NCBI RefSeq assembly: GCF_039538045.1
Contig: NZ_BAABBQ010000001.1
Span: 2,502,001-2,566,000 of the forward strand
Reading direction: 5' to 3'
DNA length: 64,000 bases
Source of the DNA: Sphingomonas swuensis
GTDB taxonomy: Bacteria > Pseudomonadota > Alphaproteobacteria > Sphingomonadales > Sphingomonadaceae
Shown here: positions 20,675 to 29,600 of the stretch, piece after piece
Position numbering within the stretch: position 1 is the first letter of the stretch
Layout: each line of letters opens with the position of its first letter
The notes under the pieces: generated by a model
Told to the model about the DNA's origin: nothing
Databases searched by the model: none
Seen by the model: only the letters and a program-made list of their open reading frames with translations
Program-made: the position numbers and the translations under genes

Positions 20675-22597
20675 ATGACGGCGAGCGGCAGCAAGTGGGT
20701 GAGCGGGTGCGCCGCGGCGGCGATGCTGGCGGGGGCGCTGGCGCCCTCCGTGGCGGCCGCGCAGTCAATCAAGGCGCCCGAGGGGGCGGTCGTCGCCAAG
20801 GCGATGGAGCATCAGTGGGTGCCGATGCGCGACGGGGTGCGGCTCGACACCAGCGTCTATCTGCCCAGGGGCGCCGGCCCCTTCCCCGCCATCGTCGTCC
20901 GCTCCCCCTATCCGATCGGCAATCCCGAGGAGCCCGGCGCGCAAGACCAGTTCGCGCGCAAGCTGCTCGACCGCGGCTATGCGCTGGTGCTGCAGAACGA
21001 GCGCGGGATGTACATGTCCGAGGGCAAGCACATCTACATGGCGAACGCCGGGCCGGACGGGGTCGACACGCTCAGCTGGGTGGCGAAGCAGCCCTGGTCG
21101 ACCGGCAAGGTCGGGACCTATGGCTGCTCGTCCACCGCCGAGGACCAATTGGCGCTGATGGCCCTGAACCATCCGGCGCATCAGGCGGCGGTGGTGCTCG
21201 GCTATGGCGCGGGGATCGGCAAGATCGGGCCCTATGCCGAGCAGGGCAACATCTATCGCGGCGGCGCGCTGCAGCTGCTCTTCGCGAGCTGGATGCGCGA
21301 TTACATCGGGAGCAGCGGGCCGGGCGCGGACGAGCGGCCGATGTTCCCCGCCGACCTCACGCCCGAAGCGAAGACGCGACTGGCCAAACTCTATTCGCAG
21401 CGGCTCAACGCCTATGCGACGACGCCCAAGATCTCGACCGCGGACATGCTCAAATTTTACGGCCACCTGCCGGTCAGCGACCTCATCGCCGCCGACAAGG
21501 GCCCGCGCACCGACTGGGACTGGTTCTCGCGCTGGACCCCGGCCGAGCCGAAGTGGAAGGAGATCAGCTTCGCCAACGAGGGCGACACCTTCGGCGTGCC
21601 GGCGCTGTGGGGAGTGAGCTGGTACGACGTCAGCGTCGGACCCAACCTCTACCTCTACGATTACGCCCGCAAGAACATCGCCGCCGGGCGACCGGCGGAC
21701 CAGCAATATCTGGTCGTCTCGCCCGGGGTCCACTGCTCGTTCCAGCGCCAGCCCGCAACGGGGCCGGTGGGCGAGCGCGACATCGGCGATCCCTCCTACG
21801 ACTTCGACAAGCGGATCATCGAATTCTTCGACTGGAAGCTGAAGGGCGTGGCCAACGGGGCCGCCGCCGAGCCCAAGGTCCAGACCTACCAGATGGGCGA
21901 GAACGCCTGGCTGAAGGGCGACCGCTCGATGACCATGCCGGCGCGGACGATGACCTATTATTTGACCAGCCGGACGGGCGCGAACAGCGTGCAGGGCGAC
22001 GGGATGCTGGTGCCCGCCCCCGCGCCAAGCCCGCGCAAGGCCGACAGCTTCGTCTACGATCCGCTGCGCCCGGTGCAGACGCTCGGCGGCGGGGCCTGCT
22101 GCATGGGCGGGATCCCGGCGGCGGGGGCCTACGACCAGGCGCAGGTCGAGGCCCGGCAGGACGTGCTGGTCTATTCGACCGCGCCGCTGACCCGGACGAT
22201 GCAAGTGCGCGGGCCGGTGACGCTCGAGCTGTTCGTGTCGTCGGACGCGCCCGACACCGACATCGCGGTCAAGCTGACCGACGTCTATCCCGACGGCCGC
22301 TCCTACAACCTCGACGATTCGATCTTCCGGGTGCGTTATCGCGACGGCTACGACCGGCCGAAGATGATGGAGAAGGGCCGGGTGGTGAAGGTGACGCTGC
22401 CGCCGATGTTCACCGGCAACAGCTTCCTTCCGGGCCACCGAATCCGGCTGCAGGTCACCAGCAGCAACTTCCCGCGCTACGAACGCAACCTCAACACCGG
22501 CGGCCGGAACGGCGAGGAGACGGTGGGCCGGGCGGCGAGGAACAGCATCCACCACGGCAAGGCGACCCCGTCGCGGATCGTCCTCGGGCTGGACTGA
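20675..22597 (+). CDS. CocE/NonD-family secreted hydrolase (X-Pro dipeptidyl-peptidase S15 type)
   Basis: 640 residues. A signal peptide (about 1-30, ending in SVAAAQ) is followed by an alpha/beta-hydrolase domain (DGVRLDTSVYLP, VVRSPYPIG, NERGMYMSEG), a helical cap and a C-terminal jelly-roll domain (about 460-640), the layout of CocE, glutaryl-7-ACA acylases and related acyl/peptide hydrolases. The nucleophile is expected at S152 or S153 in TYGCSSTAED. The start at 20675 follows a GGTGGCAGG site; an upstream in-frame ATG would precede the signal peptide. The substrate cannot be predicted. Confidence 0.9.
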   Translation: MTASGSKWVSGCAAAAMLAGALAPSVAAAQSIKAPEGAVVAKAMEHQWVPMRDGVRLDTSVYLPRGAGPFPAIVVRSPYPIGNPEEPGAQDQFARKLLDRGYALVLQNERGMYMSEGKHIYMANAGPDGVDTLSWVAKQPWSTGKVGTYGCSSTAEDQLALMALNHPAHQAAVVLGYGAGIGKIGPYAEQGNIYRGGALQLLFASWMRDYIGSSGPGADERPMFPADLTPEAKTRLAKLYSQRLNAYATTPKISTADMLKFYGHLPVSDLIAADKGPRTDWDWFSRWTPAEPKWKEISFANEGDTFGVPALWGVSWYDVSVGPNLYLYDYARKNIAAGRPADQQYLVVSPGVHCSFQRQPATGPVGERDIGDPSYDFDKRIIEFFDWKLKGVANGAAAEPKVQTYQMGENAWLKGDRSMTMPARTMTYYLTSRTGANSVQGDGMLVPAPAPSPRKADSFVYDPLRPVQTLGGGACCMGGIPAAGAYDQAQVEARQDVLVYSTAPLTRTMQVRGPVTLELFVSSDAPDTDIAVKLTDVYPDGRSYNLDDSIFRVRYRDGYDRPKMMEKGRVVKVTLPPMFTGNSFLPGHRIRLQVTSSNFPRYERNLNTGGRNGEETVGRAARNSIHHGKATPSRIVLGLD

Positions 22598-22604
22598 CGA
22601 CGGG

Positions 22605-23102
22605 ATGTGGTGGATGCGCCTGTCGGCATTCTTGCTGCTGCTCGGAGTGGCGGGGTGCTCGCCCTCGCTTCCGTCGGACTCGGAGGTGATCGGAACGCTG
22701 CGGGCGAACCGGGCGGACTTCGAGCAAGCGCGCGACATCGTGCTCGGGCTGGAGCGGCAATATGTGCGGCTCGACCTCGAGGATCCGTCGACGCTCGGCG
22801 CGCTGGACGCGGGCGAGCGAGCGCTGATGGAACGGCTTCGCGAGCGGACCGGAGCGACGGTCATCCAGGGTGGCGGGCGCAAGGGCGACGAGCGCTATGT
22901 CGATTTCGCGCTGTTCCGCTGGGGCTTCGCCTTCGGGGGCGCGATGAAGTCCGTAAGCTGGAGAGACGGGACGATGGAGGGGCGGCGGGTACTGCCCAGC
23001 CTTGACGACACGAGCGACCGGCGAGGCTTCGTCACCGACACATGGTTCAACGCCATGCGGCCGATCGGCGGCGGCTGGTGGATGGAAGTGTCGGACGACT
23101 GA
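22605..23102 (+). CDS. Putative lipoprotein, hypothetical (165 aa)
   Basis: Short hydrophobic signal ending in the lipobox LGVAGC, then an alpha/beta soluble domain. The family is not recognised. The C-terminal region is rich in aromatic residues (WFNAMRPIGGGWWMEV). It begins 7 bases after the CocE-type hydrolase stop, so the two are probably co-transcribed. It converges on ubiG. Confidence 0.72.
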   Translation: MWWMRLSAFLLLLGVAGCSPSLPSDSEVIGTLRANRADFEQARDIVLGLERQYVRLDLEDPSTLGALDAGERALMERLRERTGATVIQGGGRKGDERYVDFALFRWGFAFGGAMKSVSWRDGTMEGRRVLPSLDDTSDRRGFVTDTWFNAMRPIGGGWWMEVSDD

Positions 23103-23115
23103 GCGGCGACGCGCT

Positions 23116-23841
23116 TCAGGGCCAGGTCGCGGCGACGAGATAGTTGAGGCGCAGGTCCTCGCTGAGGTGAAGACCCTTGCCCGGCGAGAAGGCGATTCCG
23201 CGGGTGGCGGTAACGGCGAGGCCGGCGGCGGCGAGGTGCGCGGCGAGCTGCTCGGGGGGCAGGAACTGGTCGTAGTCGTGGGTGCCGCGCGGGATCCGGC
23301 CGGCGCCCTCGGCGAGCGTGATGGTGAGCAGGCGCGACAGGCCGGTGCGGTTGGGCGTGCTCATCACGAGAAGGCCGCCGGGCGCGAGGCGATCGGCGAG
23401 CTGGCGCACGAAGGCGGCGGGGTCGGCGACATGCTCGACCACCTCGAGCGCGGTGACGAGGTCGAAGGTGCCGTCGAGCGCTCCGACCTCGCCCGCGACG
23501 TAACGGATGGCGAGCCCCGATTGGCCGGCATGGGTGCGGGCGGCCTCGATCAGCTCGGGCGCGGCGTCGATCCCGGTGACGTGGGCGCCCAGCCGGGCGA
23601 GCGGCTCGGCCAGAAGCCCGGCGCCGCAGCCGACGTCGAGCGCGGTGCGGCCCTCGAGCGGGCGAAGGCTTCGCTCGTCGGAATCGAAATGGCGGTCGAT
23701 GCACTCGCGGACGAAGGCCAGGCGGACGGGGTTCAACCGGTGGAGCATCGCCGAGCTGCCCTTGGGATCCCACCAGTCGGCGGCCATCGCGCCGAAGTGG
23801 GCGGCTTCTTGCGGAAGGATGCTCGTGCTTGTTTCGGCCAT
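23116..23841 (-). CDS. ubiG: UbiG, ubiquinone biosynthesis O-methyltransferase
   Basis: 241-residue class I SAM-dependent methyltransferase that performs the two O-methylations of the ubiquinone ring. The motif I glycine loop is ALDVGCGAGLLAEPLARLGA, with post-I VTGIDAAPELIEAAR, and the N-terminal AAHFGAMAADWWDPKGSSAMLH block is diagnostic of UbiG. It is divergent from lysC with a 99-base gap, an arrangement I associate with alphaproteobacteria. coq7, another ubiquinone gene, is at 41.6 kb. Confidence 0.96.
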   Translation of the reverse strand: MAETSTSILPQEAAHFGAMAADWWDPKGSSAMLHRLNPVRLAFVRECIDRHFDSDERSLRPLEGRTALDVGCGAGLLAEPLARLGAHVTGIDAAPELIEAARTHAGQSGLAIRYVAGEVGALDGTFDLVTALEVVEHVADPAAFVRQLADRLAPGGLLVMSTPNRTGLSRLLTITLAEGAGRIPRGTHDYDQFLPPEQLAAHLAAAGLAVTATRGIAFSPGKGLHLSEDLRLNYLVAATWP

Positions 23842-23911
23842 GGGGCTTCCCTAACAGGGCGGCGCCATGGCGACCATGCGGAACAACGACCTGCGACAAG
23901 CCCTCCCCCGG

Positions 23912-23935
23912 CCCCTCCCGCAAGCGGAAGGGGAG
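23912..23935 (+). promoter_or_regulatory. Hairpin overlapping the lysC ribosome-binding site
   Basis: cccctcccg (23912-23920) and cggaagggg (23925-23933) form a 9-bp stem with one mismatch around caag. The right arm plus the next two bases is AAGGGGAG, the Shine-Dalgarno of lysC, 5 bases before its ATG. The hairpin belongs to a C/G-rich palindrome type that I associate with sphingomonad genomes. Confidence 0.55.
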
Positions 23936-23940
23936 CGCTG

Positions 23941-25179
23941 ATGGCCCGCATCGTGATGAAGTTCGGCGGGACCTCGATGGCGGGGATGGAGCGGATCCGC
24001 GCGGTCGCCGAGCGGGTGCGGCGCGAGGTTGAGACCGGCAACGAGGTGGCGGTGGTCGTGTCGGCGATGGCTGGCGAGACCGACCGGCTGGTCCAGATGT
24101 GCCGCGAGGCCGCCGCGCTCTACGACCCGCGTGAATATGACGTGGTGGTGGCAAGCGGCGAGCAGGTGACGAGCGGGCTGCTTGCGATCACGCTCCAGGG
24201 AATGGGGCTGAAGGCGCGCAGCTACATGGGCTGGCAATTGCCGATCCGCGCATCGGGCCATGTCTCGGCGTTGATCGAGGAGATCGACGTCGCAGTGCTT
24301 GACCGGGCGTTCGGCGAAGGCGGGATCGCGGTGATCCCGGGCTTCCAGGGCGTGACCGGCGAAGGCGCGCTGGCGACCCTCGGCCGCGGCGGATCGGACA
24401 CCTCGGCGGTCGCGCTCGCGGTCGCGATGAAGGCCGACCGCTGCGACATCTACACCGACGTCGACGGAGTCTACACGACCGACCCGAGGATCGTGCCGAG
24501 GGCGCGCAAGCTCGAGACGGTCACCTACGAGGAGATGCTCGAGCTGGCGTCGGTCGGGGCCAAGGTCCTGCAGACGCGCTCGGTCGGGCTCGCCATGCGC
24601 TTCAACATGCCGCTGACCGTCTTGTCCTCGTTCGAGGACAAGACGGGCACGCTCATCGCCGGGGAAGAGGCGGTCGGGGAACTGAACATGGAACGCAACA
24701 TCATCACGGGCATCGCCCACGATCTGAACGAAGCGCGGATCACGCTGGCGGGGCTGCCCGACCGGCCAGGCGCGGTGGCGGCGATCTTCCGCCCGCTCGC
24801 CGAAGCCAACATCAACGTCGACATGATCGTCCAGTCGGTGGCCAAGCCGGGAAGCCCGAGCGACCTCACCTTCACCGTTCCGACCGCAAGCCTGCCGCAG
24901 GCGGTGGCCGAGCTCGAGAAGGTGCGGGAGAGCGCGGGCTTCGGTGACGTGCTGACCGATACCGACGTGGTCAAGGTCAGCGTGGTCGGGGTCGGGATGC
25001 GCTCGAACGCCGGGATCGCGGCGCAAATGTTCGACACGCTCGCCGAGCGGGGAATCAACGTGATCGCGATCACGACATCGGAGATCAAGGTGAGCGTACT
25101 GATCCCGGAGGCCTATACCGAGCTTGCGGTACGGGTGCTGCATACCGCCTTCGGGCTCGACGCGGAGCGCCAGGCATGA
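23941..25179 (+). CDS. lysC: Aspartate kinase
   Basis: 412-residue enzyme for the first step of the lysine/threonine/methionine/diaminopimelate pathway. The amino-acid-kinase domain (about 1-250) has KFGGTSM at 7-13 and the GRGGSDTSAVALA loop. Two ACT domains follow (about 265-410) and normally give feedback inhibition by lysine or threonine. The start at 23941 is fixed by KFGGTSM and a strong AAGGGGAG site; in-frame sequence further upstream is antisense to ubiG. It overlaps the next gene by 4 bases. Confidence 0.97.
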   Translation: MARIVMKFGGTSMAGMERIRAVAERVRREVETGNEVAVVVSAMAGETDRLVQMCREAAALYDPREYDVVVASGEQVTSGLLAITLQGMGLKARSYMGWQLPIRASGHVSALIEEIDVAVLDRAFGEGGIAVIPGFQGVTGEGALATLGRGGSDTSAVALAVAMKADRCDIYTDVDGVYTTDPRIVPRARKLETVTYEEMLELASVGAKVLQTRSVGLAMRFNMPLTVLSSFEDKTGTLIAGEEAVGELNMERNIITGIAHDLNEARITLAGLPDRPGAVAAIFRPLAEANINVDMIVQSVAKPGSPSDLTFTVPTASLPQAVAELEKVRESAGFGDVLTDTDVVKVSVVGVGMRSNAGIAAQMFDTLAERGINVIAITTSEIKVSVLIPEAYTELAVRVLHTAFGLDAERQA

Positions 25180-26180
25180 GCCTGCTCGACGACCTGATGG
25201 CGCGTGGCGCCGAGTTCCTGGGTACGCGCTACGCGATCATGGGCGGGGCGATGAGCTGGGTCTCGGAGCGCAACCTGGTGGCGGCGATCAGCAACGCCGG
25301 CGGGTTCGGGGTGATCGCCTGCGGGGCGATGAACCCGGAGCTGCTCGACACCGAGATCGCCGAAACCAAGAAGCGCACCGACAAGCCGTTCGGGGTCAAC
25401 CTCATCACCATGCACCCGCAGCTCAACGAGCTGATCGAGGTGTGCGGGCGGCACGGCGTCGGGCATGTCGTGCTCGCCGGCGGGCTTCCCCCGGGCGGCG
25501 CGATCGAGAAGATCAAGGGCACCGGCGCCAAGCTCATCGCCTTCGCCCCGGCGCTGAGCCTGGCCAAGAAGCTGACGCGCTCGGGCGCGGACGCGATCGT
25601 GATAGAGGGGATGGAGGCCGGCGGGCACATCGGCCCGGTCTCGACCACGGTGCTCGCGCAGGAAATATTGCCGCACATGGCCGAGCAGATCCCGGTCTTC
25701 CTCGCCGGCGGGATCGGCCGGGGCGAGGGGATCGCCGCCTATCTCGAAATGGGCGCGGCGGGGGTCCAGCTGGGCACCCGCTTCGTCTGCGCGACCGAGA
25801 GCATCGCCCACGCCAACTTCAAGAAGGCCTTCATTCGGGCGAGCGCACGTGACGCGGTGCCGAGCGTGCAGATCGATCCGCGGCTGCCGGTCATCCCGGT
25901 GCGCGCGCTCAAGAACAAGGAGACCGAGCGCTTCGCCGCCAAGCAGCGCGAGATCGCCGAGCATCTCGACGGCAAGCGGCTGGAGATGGCCGAGGCGCAG
26001 CTCCAGATCGAGCATTATTGGGCGGGCGCGCTGCGGCGGGCGGTGATCGACGGCGATGTCGAGACCGGAAGCGTGATGGCGGGCCAGTCGGTCGGCATGG
26101 TGACCAGGGAGCAGCCCACCGCCGAGATCATCGCCGAGCTGGTCGAGGAGGCCGAAGCGGCGCTTGCCAGGCGGCGCTGA
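25176..26180 (+). CDS. NAD(P)H-dependent flavin oxidoreductase (nitronate monooxygenase family)
   Basis: 334-residue FMN-binding TIM barrel of the 2-nitropropane dioxygenase/YrpB family. It shows IMGGAMSWVSERNLVAAISN at the N-terminus, EGMEAGGHIGP for the substrate side and FLAGGIGRGEG plus GVQLGTRFVCATES for the FMN phosphate. Members oxidise nitronates or act as enoyl reductases, and the natural substrate here is unknown. The start overlaps lysC by 4 bases (ATGA). Confidence 0.93.
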   Translation: MSLLDDLMARGAEFLGTRYAIMGGAMSWVSERNLVAAISNAGGFGVIACGAMNPELLDTEIAETKKRTDKPFGVNLITMHPQLNELIEVCGRHGVGHVVLAGGLPPGGAIEKIKGTGAKLIAFAPALSLAKKLTRSGADAIVIEGMEAGGHIGPVSTTVLAQEILPHMAEQIPVFLAGGIGRGEGIAAYLEMGAAGVQLGTRFVCATESIAHANFKKAFIRASARDAVPSVQIDPRLPVIPVRALKNKETERFAAKQREIAEHLDGKRLEMAEAQLQIEHYWAGALRRAVIDGDVETGSVMAGQSVGMVTREQPTAEIIAELVEEAEAALARRR

Positions 26181-26262
26181 CCCGCGGCGCGTTATGCGCT
26201 AGGGCGCGGCCTTCGCGTTGAGAAACAAGTGATTCGGCCCGGGAGGTCCGACGCCCAAGCTG

Positions 26263-27207
26263 ATGAACATGAGCGACGCCTATCGCGTGCTGGGAGTGCT
26301 TCCGACCGCCGACGACGCGGTCATCCGCGCTGCCTATCTGGCGCTGATGAAGCGCTACCATCCCGACCAGCCGGGCGCCGATGTCGAGCGCGCCAAGTCG
26401 GTCGCCGCGGCCTATCGGCTGGTGAGCGATCCAGAGCGGCGGTCGGCGCACGGGCTTGCGATGGACGAGCGCTTCGCCCCCGGCGGCGCGATGGCGATGC
26501 CGCGCAAGGCCAAGCGGCAGACCGGTCGGCTGGCCTTCTTCGCCATCTCGGCGGCCACCGCGGGGCTGCTCTACGCCGCGCTGACTCAGCCGCTGCCAGA
26601 ATTCGATGGTGGATCCGGACCGGTCCGGACGGCGCAGCGCGACGTGGCCAAGCCGGCGCCGGAAGTACCGTCGGTGCTGCCCGAGCGGAGCGAGCCCGAG
26701 CCGCCGGTCCGCACTCCCCTGCCCTCCACCGAAGAACCCGAGGCGGTGCTGCCCGACCCTCGCGACATCCCGCTTCCCACCCCGGCTCCGCTGCCCCTGC
26801 CGCTTCCGGCGGCGCGGGACACGGCGGTACGCACGCCGCCCGCGAAACCCGTCGAGCTTGCCCAGCGGCGGGTCGCCACCGCCCCGAGGAAAGCCGAGTC
26901 TTCGCGGCTTGCTGAATCCCAGGCCCAGGCCCAGGCGCAGGCGCAGCCCCCCGTCCGGCTGGCATCGCGGCAGGCGACGCGGAGCGCACCGACGCGCGGC
27001 TCGGACATCGACCTTGCCGCGCTCGACCGGCACCAGGTGGTCTATTACAATCAGTCGTTCCTCGCCGGCGACCAGGCGCGCCGCTCGCGGTTGATGGAGA
27101 GCCGGATCGGCTTCCTCAAGCGGCTCGAGGCGTGCGGAAGCGACAGCTGCAAGCGCGACGCCTACCTCGCCCGCAACCAGGAAGTCGCCGCGATCATGCG
27201 GCGCTAG
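26263..27207 (+). CDS. Membrane-anchored J-domain protein
   Basis: 314 residues. An N-terminal J domain (about 5-65) has the essential HPD tripeptide at 33-35, so it can stimulate an Hsp70. One transmembrane segment follows at about 90-107. Next comes a long Pro/Glu/Ala linker with an (AQ)n run near residue 225, and a C-terminal helical domain (about 245-314) with a Cys pair (ACGSDSC). The J domain would face the cytoplasm and the C-terminal part the periplasm if the topology is as predicted. The role of this architecture is unknown. Confidence 0.85.
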   Translation: MNMSDAYRVLGVLPTADDAVIRAAYLALMKRYHPDQPGADVERAKSVAAAYRLVSDPERRSAHGLAMDERFAPGGAMAMPRKAKRQTGRLAFFAISAATAGLLYAALTQPLPEFDGGSGPVRTAQRDVAKPAPEVPSVLPERSEPEPPVRTPLPSTEEPEAVLPDPRDIPLPTPAPLPLPLPAARDTAVRTPPAKPVELAQRRVATAPRKAESSRLAESQAQAQAQAQPPVRLASRQATRSAPTRGSDIDLAALDRHQVVYYNQSFLAGDQARRSRLMESRIGFLKRLEACGSDSCKRDAYLARNQEVAAIMRR

Positions 27208-27256
27208 GTCAAGCCGCCGCTGGACAAGCGCGGCGGGGCTGGTAGCGCTGCGGTCC

Positions 27257-29521
27257 ATGCCCTTGTCCGCAGCCACGTCCGCCCGCGAGATCCTGACCGG
27301 GCTTCACGACGTCATGGCCAAGCGCGGGTCGGCGCAGGCCAAGCTCGACCATGTCGTCGACCTCATCGCCGAGGCGATGGGCTCGGAGGTCTGCTCCATC
27401 TACCTGCTCCGCGCCGGGGCGCTCGAGCTGTCGGCGACCAAGGGCCTCAACAAGAGCGCGGTCCACGTCACGCGACTGGCGCTTGGCCAGGGCCTGGTCG
27501 GCACCATCGCCAACGAGGAGCGGATCCTCAATCTCGCCGAAGCGAGCAGCCATCCCGCCTTCGCCTATCGCCCGGAAACCGGCGAGGAGGCCTTCCACAG
27601 CTTCGCGGGCGTGCCGATCATCTTCCGCGAGCGGGCGATCGGGGTGCTTGCGGTGCAGCATGCCGAGCCGCGCGCCTATGCCGAGGTCGAGATCGAGGCG
27701 CTCCAGACGGTGGCGATGGTGCTGTCCGAGCTGATCGCCGGAGCGAGGCTGGTCGATGGGGCCGAGCGGCGCCGCGGCCAGGGCGAGGGCATGATCCGGC
27801 TCGCCGGGCTCAAGCTGGTCGCGGGCATGGCGCGCGGCCACGCGGTCTTCCACCAGCCGCGGGTGGTGGTCGAGCATACCGTTTCCGAGGATCCCGAGCT
27901 CGAGCGGGCGCGGGTCGTCGCCGCCTTCCGCAAGATGCGCGAGCAGATCGAGCAATGGACCCGCGAAGCCGAGTTCGGGACCGCGGGCGAACATCAGGAG
28001 ATCCTCGAGACCTACAAGATGTTCGCCTATGACGAGGGCTGGGTCCGGCGGATCAACACGGCGATCGACAGTGGGCTGACCGCCGAGGCGGCGATCGAGC
28101 GGGTCCAGCAGCGGACCCGGGCCCGGATGCTCGAGATCGACGATCCCCTGCTCAAGGAGCGGATGCACGACCTCGAGGACCTCTCCAACCGGCTGATGCG
28201 GATCGTCAGCGGGCGGATCGGGACCGCGGCGCAGTCGGGACTGGCGCGCGACGCGGTCCTGATCGCGCGCAACCTCGGGCCCGCCGAGCTGCTCGAATAT
28301 GACCGGCGCCGGCTGAAGGCGGTGGTGCTCGAGGAAGGCTCGCTCACCGCCCATGTGACGATCGTCGCCCGGGCGATGGGCGTGCCGGTGATCGGGCGGG
28401 TCAAGGACATCGGCCATATCGCCGCCGAGGGCGACGCGGTGCTGGTCGACGGCAACCAGGGCAGCCTGGTGGTCCGGCCGACCCGGCCGATTGCGAGCAG
28501 CTTCGACAATCGCATGGCGATGAGCCAGAAGCGCCGCGCCGAATATGCCGCGATCCGGGGCCTTCCGGCGGTCACTCGCGACGGGCTGCAGACGACCCTG
28601 ATGGTCAATGCCGGCCTCGCCGAGGATGCGGCGACGCTCGACGCGACCGGGGCCGACGGAATCGGGCTGTTCCGGACCGAGTTCCAGTTCCTCGTCTCGG
28701 CCGCGCTTCCCGGACGCGACGCACAGTTCAAGCTGTACCGGCAGGTGCTCGACGCGGCAGGCGAGCGCCCGGTGGTGTTCCGCACCGTCGACATCGGCGG
28801 CGACAAGGCCCTGCCCTATCTGAACGACATCCGCGACGAAGCCGAGAACCCGGCAATGGGCTGGCGCGCGCTCCGCCTCAGCCTCGAGCGGACCGCGCTG
28901 ATGAAGGCGCAGGCACGGGCGCTGATCGAGGCCGCCGAGGGGCGGACGCTGCGGGTCATGTTCCCGATGATCTCCGAACCGTGGGAATATGAGGAAGCCC
29001 GCGCGCTGTTCGAGGCGCAGGTCGAGTGGGTGCGCGAGCGGCGGCAAGGTCCTTCGCGGATCGAATATGGCGCGATGCTCGAGGTGCCGAGCCTGGCCGA
29101 GATGCTCGACCAGTTGCTGCCGCGGATCGACTTCCTGTCGATCGGGACCAACGACCTGACCCAGTTCCTGTTCGCCGCCGACCGCGCCGATCCGCGGCTG
29201 GCGCTTCGTTACGACTGGCTGAGCCCGGCGATCCTCCGCTTCCTCCGGAGGGTGGCGCGCGAGGCGAGCGCCGCCGGCGTTCCGGTGCGGGTGTGCGGCG
29301 AGATGGGCGGGCGCCCGCTCGAGGCCATGGCGCTGATCGGGATCGGGATCAGCAACTTCTCGATCACGCCGGCGGCAGTGGGCCCGGTCAAGGCAATGGT
29401 CCGCTCGCTCGACGCCTCGGCAATTCGGACCAAGGTCGAGCAACTGCTTGCCCGCCCGCCCCGCGACATGCGCAAGGTGCTCGGCGACTGGGCCAAGCGG
29501 CACGGAGTGGCGGTCGGCTGA
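27257..29521 (+). CDS. ptsP: PtsP, phosphoenolpyruvate-protein phosphotransferase of the nitrogen PTS (EI-Ntr)
   Basis: 754 residues. An N-terminal GAF domain (about 15-160) senses nitrogen-status metabolites, followed by the enzyme I body. The phosphorylated histidine is H366 in GSLTAHVTIVARAMG, and the PEP-binding TIM barrel carries GLFRTEFQFL and FLSIGTNDLTQFL. It starts the phosphate relay to NPr and EIIA-Ntr, whose genes are not in the window. It lies between the J-domain gene and the rodZ-like gene, with short gaps that suggest one transcript. Confidence 0.96.
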   Translation: MPLSAATSAREILTGLHDVMAKRGSAQAKLDHVVDLIAEAMGSEVCSIYLLRAGALELSATKGLNKSAVHVTRLALGQGLVGTIANEERILNLAEASSHPAFAYRPETGEEAFHSFAGVPIIFRERAIGVLAVQHAEPRAYAEVEIEALQTVAMVLSELIAGARLVDGAERRRGQGEGMIRLAGLKLVAGMARGHAVFHQPRVVVEHTVSEDPELERARVVAAFRKMREQIEQWTREAEFGTAGEHQEILETYKMFAYDEGWVRRINTAIDSGLTAEAAIERVQQRTRARMLEIDDPLLKERMHDLEDLSNRLMRIVSGRIGTAAQSGLARDAVLIARNLGPAELLEYDRRRLKAVVLEEGSLTAHVTIVARAMGVPVIGRVKDIGHIAAEGDAVLVDGNQGSLVVRPTRPIASSFDNRMAMSQKRRAEYAAIRGLPAVTRDGLQTTLMVNAGLAEDAATLDATGADGIGLFRTEFQFLVSAALPGRDAQFKLYRQVLDAAGERPVVFRTVDIGGDKALPYLNDIRDEAENPAMGWRALRLSLERTALMKAQARALIEAAEGRTLRVMFPMISEPWEYEEARALFEAQVEWVRERRQGPSRIEYGAMLEVPSLAEMLDQLLPRIDFLSIGTNDLTQFLFAADRADPRLALRYDWLSPAILRFLRRVAREASAAGVPVRVCGEMGGRPLEAMALIGIGISNFSITPAAVGPVKAMVRSLDASAIRTKVEQLLARPPRDMRKVLGDWAKRHGVAVG

Positions 29522-29600
29522 ATGTCGCCAAGTTGACGGATGCGCGCTTGGCCGCGACAAGACGGAACCTGTGGCACCAGAGTTCGGGTGGGGATCTTTA

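Noticed and set aside
20765..22882. 705-codon frame antisense to the CocE-type hydrolase
   Set aside because: Same shadow effect; the translation has no motif and ignores the signal peptide and hydrolase domains on the plus strand.
23842..23940. Lysine riboswitch upstream of lysC
   Set aside because: The ubiG-lysC gap is only 99 bases and shows a single C/G palindrome; the multi-helix lysine aptamer would not fit. Feedback is expected through the ACT domains.
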